Below are positions 1 through 8,851 of a DNA stretch of 64,000 nucleotides, piece by piece. The position numbers were made by a program, and so were the translations under genes. Under the pieces are notes generated by a model. The model was not told the DNA's origin, ran no database searches, and was given only the letters and a program-made list of their open reading frames with translations. The stretch comes from Acidobacteriota bacterium. Lineage in GTDB: Bacteria; Acidobacteriota; Vicinamibacteria; Vicinamibacterales; UBA2999. Location of the stretch: contig JAGNJW010000004.1 in assembly GCA_018000455.1 (NCBI GenBank), forward strand, positions 215,486-279,485. Reading direction: 5' to 3'. Numbering within the stretch: position 1 is the stretch's first letter; the number at the start of each line of letters is the position of its first letter.

Positions 1-934
1 AGATCGGGTGGCGGAATACCAGGCGCTCCATCGTCGCGCCGGGAAAGGAAGCCAGCAGCGTGTCGAATGGCCGGCCGGTCTTGGCCGCCACCGACGCTGC
101 CAGGTCCTTCGCGACGATGACGGCCGTGCCGTTCACGTCATAGGCGCCGTACTCGAAGTCGGGATGGAACGCGATCGCGAGGTTCGACGGAATGGTCCAC
201 GGCGTCGTCGTCCAGATGAGCACCGACACGGGGCGTCCAGCCAGCGCAGGCACCCGACTGGCCGCCTCGGCCAGGCTGGCTTCGCTCAGCGGGAACTCGA
301 CCGTGATCGAGGGCGAAACGTGCGGCTCGTACTCGACTTCGGCCTCGGCCAGAGCCGTGCGGCAGTGGGTGCACCAGTGCACGGGCTTCTTGCCCTTGTA
401 GACCATGTCCTTGGCCACGAAGGCGCCCAGCGCACGCACGATCGACGCCTGGTAACGGAAGGCCATCGTCAGGTACGGGTCGTCCCACCTGCCGAGGACG
501 CCGAGCCGCTTGAAACCCTCGCGCTGGATGCCGACGTACTTCTCGGCGTACTTGCGGCACTCGCGTCGGAAGTCGGCCACCGACATCGCGCGCTTCTTCG
601 GACCGAGCTCACGGTCGACCTTGAGCTCGATCGGCAGCCCGTGGCAATCCCAGCCGGGCAGGTACGGCGCGTCGAAGCCGAGCATGTTGTGCGACTTGAC
701 GACGAAGTCCTTGAGAATCTTGTTGAGCGCCGTGCCGATGTGAATCTCGCCGTTGGCGTACGGTGGCCCGTCGTGCAGGAGGTAGGTGGGCGCGCCCTTC
801 CTGGCGGTCCGGATCTGCCCATAGAGGTCCATCGCGTCCCAGCGGGCCACCGTCTCCGGCTCGGTTGTCTGCAGGTTGGCCTTCATCGAGAAGGCCGTGC
901 GCGGCAGGTTACAGGTGTCTTTCCACTCGGCCAT
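1..934 (-). CDS. ileS: isoleucyl-tRNA synthetase, N-terminal part (cut by window edge)
   Basis: Cytoplasmic class I aminoacyl-tRNA synthetase that charges tRNA-Ile. The visible part covers about the first 310 residues. It contains the class I signature region HDGPPYANGEIHIGTALNK, followed by conserved IleRS blocks such as PGWDCHGLPIE and the start of the editing domain (WTTTPWTIPSNLA). The HIGH motif reads HIGT, a change in the last position. Two in-frame ATGs exist, at 946 and 934. The upstream one lies inside a TACAAT -10 box at 945-950, so I chose 934, which gives a leaderless start MAEWKDTCNLP. The gene is divergent from the M16 peptidase operon, and only about 70 bp separate the two starts. 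The 3' part lies outside the window. Confidence 0.96.
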   Translation of the reverse strand, partial: MAEWKDTCNLPRTAFSMKANLQTTEPETVARWDAMDLYGQIRTARKGAPTYLLHDGPPYANGEIHIGTALNKILKDFVVKSHNMLGFDAPYLPGWDCHGLPIELKVDRELGPKKRAMSVADFRRECRKYAEKYVGIQREGFKRLGVLGRWDDPYLTMAFRYQASIVRALGAFVAKDMVYKGKKPVHWCTHCRTALAEAEVEYEPHVSPSITVEFPLSEASLAEAASRVPALAGRPVSVLIWTTTPWTIPSNLAIAFHPDFEYGAYDVNGTAVIVAKDLAASVAAKTGRPFDTLLASFPGATMERLVFRHPI

Positions 935-944
935 ACGAATGCCC

Positions 945-950
945 ATTGTA
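945..950 (-). promoter_or_regulatory. -10 box TACAAT for ileS
   Basis: On the minus strand TACAAT ends 10 nt before the ATG at 934, and no Shine-Dalgarno sequence lies between. The implied transcript is leaderless. It overlaps the alternative ATG at 946, which argues against that start. Confidence 0.6.
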
Positions 951-995
951 CGTCGGAGCCGGCGTCATAGGCTCCGGACGCGGCAGTTCCAGGGG

Positions 996-1001
996 TAAAG
1001 T
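996..1001 (+). promoter_or_regulatory. -10 box TAAAGT for the M16 peptidase operon
   Basis: TAAAGT ends 6 nt before the ATG at 1008, so transcription should begin at or next to the start codon. Confidence 0.5.
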
Positions 1002-1007
1002 GGAGCG

Positions 1008-2300
1008 ATGGCGCACGAGACCACGCTCGACAATGGACTGACCCTGCTGGTGCAGGAGGTGCACGCGGCGCCTCTGGCCTCGGTCTGGTGCTGGTACAAG
1101 GTCGGTTCGCGCGACGAGGGGCCGGGCGTCACCGGCGTGTCGCACTGGGTCGAGCACATGAACTTCAAAGGCACGACCAACATCCCGCGGGACCAGGTGA
1201 AGGGCATCATCGAGCAGTACGGCGGCAGCTGGAACGGCTACACGTGGATCGACCAGACCACCTACCTCGAGACGGCTGCGGCCTCCGCACTCGACCGCAT
1301 GCTCTTCATCGAAGCCGAGCGCATGGCCAACTGCCTCTATGCGCCGGATGACTGTGAGTCGGAGCGCACGGTGATCATCTCGGAGCTGCAGGGCGGTGAG
1401 AACGATCCCGAGCAGCGGCTCGACACCGAGATCACGGCCACGGCCTTCAAGGCGCATCCCTACCGCCATCCGACGATCGGCTGGCTCTCAGACCTGCGCA
1501 CCATGACGCGAGCCGATCTCTACGGGCACTACCGCCGCTACTACGTGCCGAACAACGCCACACTGGTGGTGGTGGGAGACGTCGAGACGGCCGATGTCAT
1601 CCGGCGCGTCAAGGAGAAGTTCGGCGACATCGCCCCTGGTGATCCTGCCCGCCGGCCGACCACCGTCGAGCCGCCGCAGGAGGGGGAGCGCCGCGTCCAC
1701 CTGCGCAGGCCCGGCACGACAGCCTACTGGCGTGCGGTCTTCCATGCGCCGCGTTTCACCGACCCTGATTTCTTTCCGCTACTCGCCCTCGATGCGATCC
1801 TCACCGGCGCTTCGGGGCTCAACATCTGGTCGGGCGGAAGCGTGCCCACGCCGCAGCGCAGCGCCCGGCTCTATCGGGCCCTCGTGAACACGGGATTGGC
1901 GTCGTCCGTCGGCGGCTTCCTGGCGCCCACGGCGGAGCCATTCCTCTACTCGATCGCCGCGACCGTCGCGCACGGGCAGGCGATCGCGGCCGTGGAGCGC
2001 GCCGTCCTCGACGAGTGCGCCCGGATGGCCACCGACGGTCCGCGGCCGCAAGAAGTCAGCCGGGTGCTGACGCAGCTCAAGGCACGCTTCGTCTTCGATG
2101 CCGGCAGCGTGACCGATCTGGCGCATCAGCTCGGCTACTTCGCCACCATCGCCACCTGGCAGGATTGGGGGGCCATCCACGATCGGCTCGCGGCGGTCAC
2201 CCCGGACGCGGTGTTGGCCGCGGCCCGGCGCTACCTCACGGCCGACAACCGCACCATCGGGATCTTCGAACCGGCTAACGCCGACAGCGAGGCGCGCTGA
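1008..2300 (+). CDS. M16 family zinc metallopeptidase, catalytic subunit
   Basis: Pitrilysin/processing-peptidase-like zinc protease of 430 aa. The inverted zinc motif HxxEH is present as HWVEH at residues 46-50, and E126 in VIISELQGGEND fits the third ligand. The typical M16 second half follows (RRYYVPNNATLVVVGDV). There is no clear signal peptide, so it may act in the cytoplasm or be exported by another route. It overlaps by one base with a second M16 gene that lacks the zinc motif. This catalytic plus non-catalytic pairing is known in bacterial heterodimeric M16 peptidases. The substrate cannot be told from sequence. The start is supported by the -10 box at 996-1001. Confidence 0.93.
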   Translation: MAHETTLDNGLTLLVQEVHAAPLASVWCWYKVGSRDEGPGVTGVSHWVEHMNFKGTTNIPRDQVKGIIEQYGGSWNGYTWIDQTTYLETAAASALDRMLFIEAERMANCLYAPDDCESERTVIISELQGGENDPEQRLDTEITATAFKAHPYRHPTIGWLSDLRTMTRADLYGHYRRYYVPNNATLVVVGDVETADVIRRVKEKFGDIAPGDPARRPTTVEPPQEGERRVHLRRPGTTAYWRAVFHAPRFTDPDFFPLLALDAILTGASGLNIWSGGSVPTPQRSARLYRALVNTGLASSVGGFLAPTAEPFLYSIAATVAHGQAIAAVERAVLDECARMATDGPRPQEVSRVLTQLKARFVFDAGSVTDLAHQLGYFATIATWQDWGAIHDRLAAVTPDAVLAAARRYLTADNRTIGIFEPANADSEAR

Positions 2301-3562
2301 TGGCGCTGGCCGTCGTTCGCCAGGTGCTGCCCAACGGCCTCACGGTCGTGACCGCTCGAAACCGGCTGATTCCCGCCGTGTCGCTCGCCATCGGCGTGCA
2401 TGCCGGTGCCTCGGCCGAGCCAGCGCTGGCGCCCGGTACCGCCGCGCTCACGGCTCGCGTCCTCGACAAGGGCACGACGCCGTTCGATGCCGACGCGATT
2501 GCCGATGAACTCGACGGGCGCGGCGCGTCGCTATCAGTGGGCGCCGGCCGCCAGCAGATCGTCGTCGGCGCCACCTGCCTGATCGACGACCTTGCGGCCG
2601 TCCTGCCGGTGGCACGCGCCATCGCGCGCCAGCCGACGTTTCCAGACGCCGAGGTCGCGACCCGGCGCCGGGAGCTCGTGACCGGCATCCAGGAAGCGGC
2701 TGACGAACCCGGCGCCGTCGCCGTCGACGCGCTGCACGCGGCGCTCTATCCGGATCCCCACCCGCTGGGACGCCCCGTCCGCGGCACCCAGGCATCGGTC
2801 GTGCGGCTGTCGCGCTCCGATCTGGCCGCCTACCACCTGCGCCATTTCGTGCCCGGTGCGACCACGGTCGTGGCCGTCGGCGACGTGGAGGCGGAGGCGC
2901 TCGCCGACCTCGTCAGCCGTGAGTTCGCCGACTGGGATGGCGTGCTGACGGCCATCCCCGCCGCCGCGGCGCCGCCCTCGCCGTCGGAGCGCATGCTCAT
3001 CGTCAAGGCCATGCCCGACAAGTCGCAGGCCGACATCGCCTATGGCGCCGTCGGTCTCGGGCGGCTCGATCCCGAGTACTACGCCGCGCTCGTCATGAAC
3101 AACGCCCTGGGCCAGTACGCGCTCGGCGGCCGCCTCGGCGACAGCATCCGCGAACGCCAGGGCATGGCCTATTACGTCTACAGCAGCCTCGACGCAGGTC
3201 TCGACGCCGGCCCGCTCATGGTGCGCGCCGGTGTCTCCGGCGAGAACGTCGAGCGCACCATCGCTTCGATCGATGCCGAACTGGCGGCCGTGCTCGCCGA
3301 CGGCTTCACCCGTGCCGAGGTCGACGACGCCAAGCGCTACCTGATCGGGTCGCTGCCGCGCCAGCTCGAGACCAACGCCGGTATTGCCGGCTTCCTGCTC
3401 GCTGCGGAGGCCTACGGCCTCGGCACCGACCACGACGTCCGGCTTCCGCAGCTCATCGCCGAGGTGACCGACGACGACGTGGCGCGGGTGGCCAGGCGCC
3501 TGCTCGACCCGGCGCGGGCGGTCGTCGTGGTGGCGGGCCCGTGGAGCGGGCCGGCGGCATGA
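2300..3562 (+). CDS. M16 family peptidase-like subunit, non-catalytic
   Basis: M16 homologue of 420 aa without the HxxEH motif; the equivalent stretch reads AGASAEPALAPGTAAL. It keeps the C-terminal R/Y-type motif region LGGRLGDSIRERQGMAYYVY, which in non-catalytic partners helps bind substrate. Its start codon overlaps the stop of the catalytic subunit (TGATG), so translation is probably coupled and the two proteins probably form a heterodimer. There is no obvious export signal. The next gene overlaps its 3' end by four bases. Confidence 0.92.
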   Translation: MALAVVRQVLPNGLTVVTARNRLIPAVSLAIGVHAGASAEPALAPGTAALTARVLDKGTTPFDADAIADELDGRGASLSVGAGRQQIVVGATCLIDDLAAVLPVARAIARQPTFPDAEVATRRRELVTGIQEAADEPGAVAVDALHAALYPDPHPLGRPVRGTQASVVRLSRSDLAAYHLRHFVPGATTVVAVGDVEAEALADLVSREFADWDGVLTAIPAAAAPPSPSERMLIVKAMPDKSQADIAYGAVGLGRLDPEYYAALVMNNALGQYALGGRLGDSIRERQGMAYYVYSSLDAGLDAGPLMVRAGVSGENVERTIASIDAELAAVLADGFTRAEVDDAKRYLIGSLPRQLETNAGIAGFLLAAEAYGLGTDHDVRLPQLIAEVTDDDVARVARRLLDPARAVVVVAGPWSGPAA

Positions 3563-4281
3563 CGACGCCGGTTACCTCAGTCCGCGCCGTCTTCTTCGAC
3601 GTGGACTTCACGTTGATCCACCCGGGCCCCCGCTTTCACGGGGCAGGCTACGCCGCCACGTGCGCGGAATACGGAATCGAGGTGGACGCGGCGCGCTTCG
3701 AGGCGGCGGTCTCGTTCGCCATGCCGATGCTCGACGATCTCGCCGATCCGCTCTACGACCACGACCTCTTCATCAACTACACCGGCGCTATCATCGAGCG
3801 GATGGGCGGCCGCGGCCCGGGCGTCAGGCGCGCCGCGACCGAGATCTACGAGGCGTGGGCGGCCAATCACCACTTCGACCTCTACGACGACGTGCGAGAC
3901 GTAGTGCTGGAGCTGGCGGCCAGGGGCCTCGAGCTCGGGGTCATCTCCAATTCGCACCGATCGCTTGAAGCCTTCACGGAACACTTCGAGCTCAATCGCT
4001 ACGTCCGCACGCACGTCTCAGCGCATCCGAACCGCTACATGAAGCCGCACCGAAGTATTTTCGAGGCCGCGCTGACCTCGGCGGGTGTCGAGGCCGAGCG
4101 GGCGGTGATGGTCGGCGACAGTCTCAAGGCCGACGTGCACGGGGCCCTCGGCGCGGGCCTGCGCGCTGTGTGGCTGCGCCGGTCGGGCGGCGATTCGACG
4201 TCGCGCCCCGAGCACGTGCCGCTCATCCGCCGACTGCACGAGCTGCCAGCAGTGCTCTGGCCGGAGCCCGCCGGCTCGTAG
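3559..4281 (+). CDS. HAD superfamily hydrolase
   Basis: Haloacid dehalogenase-like phosphatase of about 240 aa. Motif I is FFDVDFTL with the nucleophile Asp and acid/base Asp. Motif II is VISNSH, the lysine is in YMKPHRSIFEAAL, and motif IV is MVGDSLKADV. An alpha-helical cap lies between motifs I and II. The longer frame starting with GTG at 3541 overlaps the M16 gene more deeply. The ATG at 3559 gives the usual ATGA overlap with the upstream stop and is preferred. Third gene of the M16 operon. Substrate unknown; small phosphorylated metabolites are typical of the family. Confidence 0.88.
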   Translation: MTTPVTSVRAVFFDVDFTLIHPGPRFHGAGYAATCAEYGIEVDAARFEAAVSFAMPMLDDLADPLYDHDLFINYTGAIIERMGGRGPGVRRAATEIYEAWAANHHFDLYDDVRDVVLELAARGLELGVISNSHRSLEAFTEHFELNRYVRTHVSAHPNRYMKPHRSIFEAALTSAGVEAERAVMVGDSLKADVHGALGAGLRAVWLRRSGGDSTSRPEHVPLIRRLHELPAVLWPEPAGS

Positions 4282-4329
4282 CGGGCACCGCGCTTGCCGG
4301 TGGGCTTCCCGCCGGCGCCCCCGACTCGC

Positions 4330-4335
4330 TACACT
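4330..4335 (+). promoter_or_regulatory. -10 box TACACT for the GNAT gene
   Basis: TACACT ends 9 nt before the ATG at 4345, and there is no Shine-Dalgarno sequence. Leaderless start inferred. Confidence 0.55.
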
Positions 4336-4344
4336 CAGTCACCA

Positions 4345-5187
4345 ATGCCTGAGCTGCGCTTCAGAGATTTGCACTCCGCCGACGAGTTCCGCCAGGTGAT
4401 GGACCTGGAACAGCAGGTGTGGGGCTTCACCGACCTGAACGACATGGTGACCCTCCCCGTCTTCACGATTACCGTCAAGCGTGGCGCCATCCTGATCGGC
4501 GCCTACGACGAGACCGACCGGATGGTCGGCTTCGTGTACTCCATCGTCGGCATGAAGCCGCCCCGCCAGGTGCTGCAGTGGTCGCACATGCTCGGAGTGC
4601 TGTCCGAGTACCGCAACAGCGGCCTCGGGCGCGCCTTGAAGCTCGCTCAGCGTGACAAGGCCCTGGCGCAGGGCTACGAACTCGTCGAGTGGACCTACGA
4701 CCCGCTTCAGGCGATGAATGCACACCTCAACTTCACCAAACTTGGTGTCGTGGCCGAGGAGTACCACCGCAATGTCTACGGCGAGTCGACCAGCGTGCTG
4801 CACAAGGGCACGCCAACGGACCGGCTCGTCGCGCAGTGGTGGATCGCGAAACCGCACGTCGAACGGCGCGTGGCGCCGGGCAGCGTCATCCCGGTGACCT
4901 CACACGAACTGACGGAGGCCGCGCCCATCAACGCCACGCATGCGGTGCAAGCGTGGCTGGCCAACTCGGACCTTTACCTGGCGCGCGACGAACGGCGGCT
5001 GGCGCTCGAGATTCCGATGGGCTTCACGGACATGCAGCGCGAGGCGCCGGCGCTCGCGCTCGAGTGGCGCATGCAGACGCGCGAGGCGTTCGAGACCTAC
5101 TTCCGCCGCGGCTACCGCGTCGTCGATTTCCATCTCGATCGTCCGCGGCACCGCGGCCGCTATCTGCTGGCCAAACGAGACGACTAG
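4345..5187 (+). CDS. GNAT-fold acetyltransferase-like protein (COG3375 type)
   Basis: Protein of 280 aa with an N-terminal GNAT domain. The acetyl-CoA binding strand and loop region reads HMLGVLSEYRNSGLGRALK, including an R/QxxGxG/A-like element. It then has WTYDPLQAMNAHLNFTKLGV, typical of the COG3375 family of predicted acetyltransferases. The C-terminal ~90 residues form an extension common in that family. The start at MPELRFRDL is supported by the TACACT box 9 nt upstream; a longer frame upstream has no conserved sequence. Substrate unknown. Confidence 0.82.
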   Translation: MPELRFRDLHSADEFRQVMDLEQQVWGFTDLNDMVTLPVFTITVKRGAILIGAYDETDRMVGFVYSIVGMKPPRQVLQWSHMLGVLSEYRNSGLGRALKLAQRDKALAQGYELVEWTYDPLQAMNAHLNFTKLGVVAEEYHRNVYGESTSVLHKGTPTDRLVAQWWIAKPHVERRVAPGSVIPVTSHELTEAAPINATHAVQAWLANSDLYLARDERRLALEIPMGFTDMQREAPALALEWRMQTREAFETYFRRGYRVVDFHLDRPRHRGRYLLAKRDD

Positions 5188-5192
5188 CCTCG

Positions 5193-5534
5193 TCAGCCTG
5201 GCGGCCAGGCGAGCGCCCGCCCGCCGAGCACGTGCAGGTGCAGGTGGAATACCGTCTGTCCGGCGTCGGCGTTGCAGTTGAACACGGCGCGGAAGCCGCC
5301 GGCGGCGTAGCCCCGATCGGCGGCGATGGCGGCCGCCCGGCGCACCATCACGCCGATCAGCTGGTCCTGGCTCTCGACCAGATCGTTCAGAGTGGCCACG
5401 TGTGTTTTCGGCACGACCAGGACGTGCATCGGCGCCTGAGGATTGATGTCTTCGAAGGCGACCACCTCGTCGTCCTCGAAGACTTTCTTCGCGGGAATCT
5501 CGCCGGAGACGATGCGGCAGAACAGACAGGTCAT
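5193..5534 (-). CDS. HIT family (histidine triad) nucleotide-binding protein
   Basis: Small cytoplasmic purine nucleotide phosphoramidase-type hydrolase of 113 aa, the usual HIT/HinT length. It begins TCLFCRIVSGEIPAK and ends with the catalytic triad motif HLHLHVLGG, preceded by Q-T-V-F. The N-terminal CxxC is typical for the bacterial family. The start is fixed by a strong promoter directly upstream. The gene is convergent with the GNAT gene, leaving a 5-bp gap. Confidence 0.95.
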   Translation of the reverse strand: MTCLFCRIVSGEIPAKKVFEDDEVVAFEDINPQAPMHVLVVPKTHVATLNDLVESQDQLIGVMVRRAAAIAADRGYAAGGFRAVFNCNADAGQTVFHLHLHVLGGRALAWPPG

Positions 5535-5541
5535 GCCGTCG

Positions 5542-5570
5542 AGTATAGGAGGCTGGCGGCGAGGTGACAA
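5542..5570 (-). promoter_or_regulatory. sigma70-type promoter TTGTCA-N17-TATACT for the HIT gene
   Basis: On the minus strand TTGTCA (5570-5565) is separated by exactly 17 bp from TATACT (5547-5542). The ATG follows 7 nt later. It is the best complete promoter in the window and a model for the leaderless starts seen elsewhere. Confidence 0.8.
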
Positions 5571-5669
5571 ACCCTCGCCCCCGCGTGTCATGATGTTTGG
5601 AACGAATCCCCCTGACCCAAGCACTCTCTCCGCTGTCGTGGAACGGCGGACGCGAAAAGGAGACGACTG

Positions 5670-6041
5670 ATGCTCGACAAGTACAAGGATCTCGAAGGCC
5701 TGGCCGCCAAGCTCGGCGTGCGCGATTTCTCAATGAAGGAAGCCGGCGGCAAAGTGCAGATCGCCGGTAAGACGACCTACGCGCTCGAGCGCGATCTGAT
5801 GTGGGATGCGATCAAGAAGCACGCCGGCTGGGAAGCCGAGATCGCGGCCGACGTGAAGGCCGATCGCAGCGACATCCATGGCATCCACGTCGTGAAGCCG
5901 GGTGACTCGCTGTCGAAGATCGCCAAGGTGCACCTCGACGACGCCAACCGCTACATGGATATCTTCAACGCCAACAAGGACAAGCTCAAGGACCCGAACA
6001 TGATCCACCCGGGCCAGGAACTCGTCATCCCCAACCGCTAG
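5670..6041 (+). CDS. LysM domain protein (Kbp/YgaU-like)
   Basis: Protein of 123 aa. The first ~65 residues resemble a BON-like alpha/beta domain (DLEGLAAKLGVRDFSMKEA). Residues ~72-122 form a LysM module (HVVKPGDSLSKIAKVHLDD, ending PGQELVIPNR). This BON plus LysM order matches E. coli Kbp (YgaU), a cytoplasmic potassium-binding protein, and there is no signal peptide here either. The start ATG has a good Shine-Dalgarno AAGGAG. Function by analogy only. Confidence 0.82.
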   Translation: MLDKYKDLEGLAAKLGVRDFSMKEAGGKVQIAGKTTYALERDLMWDAIKKHAGWEAEIAADVKADRSDIHGIHVVKPGDSLSKIAKVHLDDANRYMDIFNANKDKLKDPNMIHPGQELVIPNR

Positions 6042-6046
6042 CCGCC

Positions 6047-6058
6047 GCCCCCGGGGGC
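6047..6058. terminator. 12-bp GC palindrome between convergent genes
   Basis: GCCCCCGGGGGC lies between the LysM gene and prmC stops, which face each other. It could fold as a short hairpin, but it has no loop and no T-run, so a terminator role is weakly supported. Confidence 0.25.
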
Positions 6059-6066
6059 CGTCCCCG

Positions 6067-6954
6067 TCACGGACGCTGCGCCACGGCCACGCGGGGAATG
6101 CCCTGCAGGTCGTGGCGGAGCGTGAGCTCTCCTGCCAGACCCGCCGCCGTCATCACGGCGGTCACCGCCTCGGCCTGTCCCATGCCGATCTCCATGACCA
6201 GCACGCCGCCCGGCTTGAGGACCGTCGTTGCTGCCTGGGCAATCGCGCGGATGTCGCGCAAGCCGTCCTCGCCGCTGAAGAGCGCCGCCTCGGGCTCGTG
6301 GTCGCGCACTTCGGGGGCGAGCGACGCTCGCTCGGCTTCACGCACGTAGGGCGGATTCGCGACGATGAGATCGAAGAGCCCGGCGACGCCGGTCAGATAC
6401 GACGTCTCCACGAACGTGATGCGAGCGCCAACCTGATGAGCGGCGGCGTTGCCGCGGGCGATGGTGAGCGCCTCGGCGGAGGTGTCTGACGCGACGATGG
6501 CGGCCGACGGCAGCTCGAGCGCCAGCGTGACGGCCAGGCAACCGCTGCCGGTGCCGATATCGGCCAGGCGCGGCGTACGACGCCCCAGGGCCGCGGCCTT
6601 GGCTTCCTCGACGACGAGTTCGGTCTCGGGCCGAGGAATGAGGACGCCAGGGCCGACCAGGAACTCGCGGCCGTAGAACTCCTGCGTGCCCCGGATGTAG
6701 GCCATCGGTTCGCGCATCACTCGCCGCGCGACCCGCGCGTCGAAGGCCGCCCGGAACGCGCCGATACCGCGTGCGGCAACGGTCTGCTGCTCGACGGCCC
6801 GCTCATCGTCGTCGCGTCGGGTGAGCCAGGTCACCCGATCCCAGCCGAGGGCGTCGCGCGCCAGCAGTTCGGCGTCGAGCGCGGCCTCGGCTCGGGGGAT
6901 GCCCGCGGCTTCGAGGCGGCGTCTGGCGCCGTCGGCGAGATCGCGCAGGCGCAT
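6067..6954 (-). CDS. prmC: peptide chain release factor N5-glutamine methyltransferase
   Basis: SAM-dependent enzyme of 295 aa that methylates the GGQ glutamine of release factors. The SAM-binding motif is LADIGTGSGCLAVTLAL and the catalytic NPPY motif is in VANPPYVREAE. The N-terminal helical substrate-binding domain includes YIRGTQEFYGREF. It lies directly downstream of prfA on the same strand with an 8-bp gap, so the modifier and its substrate are co-transcribed, as in many bacteria. Confidence 0.97.
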   Translation of the reverse strand: MRLRDLADGARRRLEAAGIPRAEAALDAELLARDALGWDRVTWLTRRDDDERAVEQQTVAARGIGAFRAAFDARVARRVMREPMAYIRGTQEFYGREFLVGPGVLIPRPETELVVEEAKAAALGRRTPRLADIGTGSGCLAVTLALELPSAAIVASDTSAEALTIARGNAAAHQVGARITFVETSYLTGVAGLFDLIVANPPYVREAERASLAPEVRDHEPEAALFSGEDGLRDIRAIAQAATTVLKPGGVLVMEIGMGQAEAVTAVMTAAGLAGELTLRHDLQGIPRVAVAQRP

Positions 6955-6962
6955 TTCGTCCG

Positions 6963-8063
6963 CTACTTCTTCGCCGGTTCTGGATCGGACAGGGTACCGG
7001 AGTTGGTCGCTTCCTTGAGCCGCTCGGACTGATAGTGGGTGATCACCTTGTCCAGCAGCTCCGCCAGGTCGCCATTCAGCACGCCCGTGAGCTGGTGCGT
7101 CGTGAAGTTCACACGATGATCGGTGATGCGGCTCTGAGGGAAGTTGTAGGTGCGGATCTTCTCGCTCCGTTCGCCGGTGCCGACCTGGCCACGGCGTTCT
7201 TTCGCCTGGGCGTCCTGCTGCTTCTGCAGCTCGATCTCGTAGAGGCGCGCGCGCAGCACCTTCATGGCCTTGGCGCGGTTCTTGATCTGTGACTTCTCGT
7301 CCTGCTGCGAGACCACGAGGCCGGTTGGCAGGTGCGTGATGCGGATGGCCGAGTAGGTCGTGTTGACGCTCTGGCCGCCGGGACCGCTCGAGCAGAAGGT
7401 GTCGATGCGCAGGTCCTTCTGATCGATGTGGACGTCGACCTCCTCGGCTTCCGGCAGCACGGCGACCGTGGCGGTGGAGGTGTGGATGCGCCCGCTGGCT
7501 TCGGTATCCGGCACGCGCTGCACCCGGTGCACGCCGCTCTCGAACTTGAGACGGCTGTAGACCTTCTTCCCCTCGATGTTGACGATCACCTCGCGGATGC
7601 CGTGGCCGATCTCGCTGAGCGACATCACGTCCATCTTCCAGCCCTGCTTCTCGACGTAGCGGCTGTACATGCGGAAGAGGTCGCTGGCAAAGAGCGCCGC
7701 CTCCTCGCCGCCGGTGCCGGCGCGAATCTCGAGCAAGACGTTCTTCTCGTCGTTGGGATCCTTCGGCAGGAGCAGGATCTTGATGTCGGCGAGCAGGGCG
7801 TCCCGGCGCGCCGCCAGCCCCTTCTTCTCGTCGGCGGCGAGCGCGGCCATCTCGGTGTCGCCACTGGCGGCCAGCTCCTCGGCGTCGGCCAGCTGCGCCT
7901 CGACTCCCCGGTAGTCGCGGTAGGCGAGCACCAGGGGCTCGATCTCCGCCAGCGCCATGGCCTGCTTGCGGTACTCGGCGGCGTCGCTCTGGACCTCCTG
8001 CGACGCCATCGCGGCCGCGATGGCCTCGTAGCGTCCCTCCACGCTGGCCAGCTTGTCGAACAT
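6963..8063 (-). CDS. prfA: peptide chain release factor 1
   Basis: RF1 of 366 aa, which terminates translation at UAA and UAG. The hydrolysis motif GGQ lies at residues 229-231 ([14 protein letters not shown]). The codon-recognition tripeptide of the RF1 class, PxT, is PDT at 185-187. Start chosen at [10 protein letters not shown] (8063); the longer frame upstream overlaps moaD and is not conserved. It sits in the minus-strand run moaE-moaD-prfA-prmC. Confidence 0.97.
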   Translation of the reverse strand: MFDKLASVEGRYEAIAAAMASQEVQSDAAEYRKQAMALAEIEPLVLAYRDYRGVEAQLADAEELAASGDTEMAALAADEKKGLAARRDALLADIKILLLPKDPNDEKNVLLEIRAGTGGEEAALFASDLFRMYSRYVEKQGWKMDVMSLSEIGHGIREVIVNIEGKKVYSRLKFESGVHRVQRVPDTEASGRIHTSTATVAVLPEAEEVDVHIDQKDLRIDTFCSSGPGGQSVNTTYSAIRITHLPTGLVVSQQDEKSQIKNRAKAMKVLRARLYEIELQKQQDAQAKERRGQVGTGERSEKIRTYNFPQSRITDHRVNFTTHQLTGVLNGDLAELLDKVITHYQSERLKEATNSGTLSDPEPAKK

Positions 8064-8070
8064 CTCGCCT

Positions 8071-8334
8071 CTACCTCGATGCCACTTCGCTGCCGCCCGA
8101 CACCGGGGGCAGGAACGCGACCTCATCGCCGTCGGAGACCGCCGTGGTCATCCGCGCGTAGTCCAGATTCACCGCGCACGACATCGAACGCGCATAGGCC
8201 TCGGCGGCCGGATGGGCCGCCACCAGGGCCGCCCAGACGTCGGCCACCGTGCCGCCGCCAGGAACGTCGAGCGCCAATTCGCCGGTGCCGACGAGTTCCC
8301 GCAGGCGCGCGAACAGCTTCACGTTCACGCGCAT
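8071..8334 (-). CDS. moaD: molybdopterin synthase small subunit MoaD with a C-terminal tail
   Basis: Ubiquitin-like sulfur carrier of 87 aa for molybdopterin synthesis. It begins [16 protein letters not shown] and has the late motif [14 protein letters not shown]. In standard MoaD the chain ends at the double glycine, which is adenylated and thiocarboxylated. Here GG is at residues 80-81 and six more residues (SEVASR) follow before the stop. The tail would have to be removed, or the protein would be inactive. It overlaps moaE by 10 bases, so coupling is likely. The stop is 7 bp before prfA. Confidence 0.88.
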   Translation of the reverse strand: MRVNVKLFARLRELVGTGELALDVPGGGTVADVWAALVAAHPAAEAYARSMSCAVNLDYARMTTAVSDGDEVAFLPPVSGGSEVASR

Positions 8335-8798
8335 GCGATTCTCAGCGCCGCCTCGCGCGCCGCCTCGTCGTTGGCGTCGGCCGTTGCGCCCTCAATCCAC
8401 ACCTCGCCGCCGTCGAAGTGCTCGTGCTTCCAGATCGGCACGATCTGCTTGATGCGTTCGATGGCGTAGCGGCACGCGGCGAAGGCATCGGCGCGGTGGG
8501 GCGTTGCCACCGCAATGACCACGCTGGCCTCGCCGATCTCCATTCTTCCGGTGCGGTGGTGGATGGCGACCCGCGCCCCAGCCCAGCGCGCCTCGGCTTC
8601 GCCGATGATGATCGCGAGCGCCCGTTCGGCCAGCGGCCCGTAGGCCTCGTAGTCGAGCCACAGCACCTGTCTGCCCAGATTGTGGTCGCGGACCAGGCCG
8701 ACGAAACTCGCGACGGCGCCCGACCCTGGTCCCTCGACCGCGCGTAGCGCGGCCTCGACCGAGAGCGGCGTGCTGGTGATGGCGGTGGCGGGAGACAT
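8325..8798 (-). CDS. moaE: molybdopterin synthase catalytic subunit MoaE
   Basis: Large subunit of molybdopterin synthase, 157 aa. It transfers sulfur from MoaD thiocarboxylate to precursor Z. Conserved elements include GAVASFVGLVRDHN and LDYEAYGPLAE, and HHRTGRMEIGEASVVIAV in the middle. The active-site lysine region is ERIKQIVPIWKHEHF. Start chosen at MSPATAITS, 16 bp downstream of a TATACT -10 box. It overlaps moaD, and the pair shares an operon with prfA and prmC. No moaA, moaB or moaC is in the window. Confidence 0.93.
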   Translation of the reverse strand: MSPATAITSTPLSVEAALRAVEGPGSGAVASFVGLVRDHNLGRQVLWLDYEAYGPLAERALAIIIGEAEARWAGARVAIHHRTGRMEIGEASVVIAVATPHRADAFAACRYAIERIKQIVPIWKHEHFDGGEVWIEGATADANDEAAREAALRIACA

Positions 8799-8813
8799 CG
8801 CTGGCAACCTGAA

Positions 8814-8819
8814 AGTATA
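8814..8819 (-). promoter_or_regulatory. -10 box TATACT upstream of moaE
   Basis: TATACT on the minus strand lies in the 53-bp gap between thiD and moaE. It implies a short leader of about 8 nt. Confidence 0.5.
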
Positions 8820-8851
8820 GCGGCTGTGCCCGATGGCGTAGCCGCCGCCGC

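Noticed and set aside
1..934. Loss of function of ileS because HIGH reads HIGT
   Set aside because: The last His of HIGH tolerates substitution in class I synthetases, and all other visible blocks are intact.
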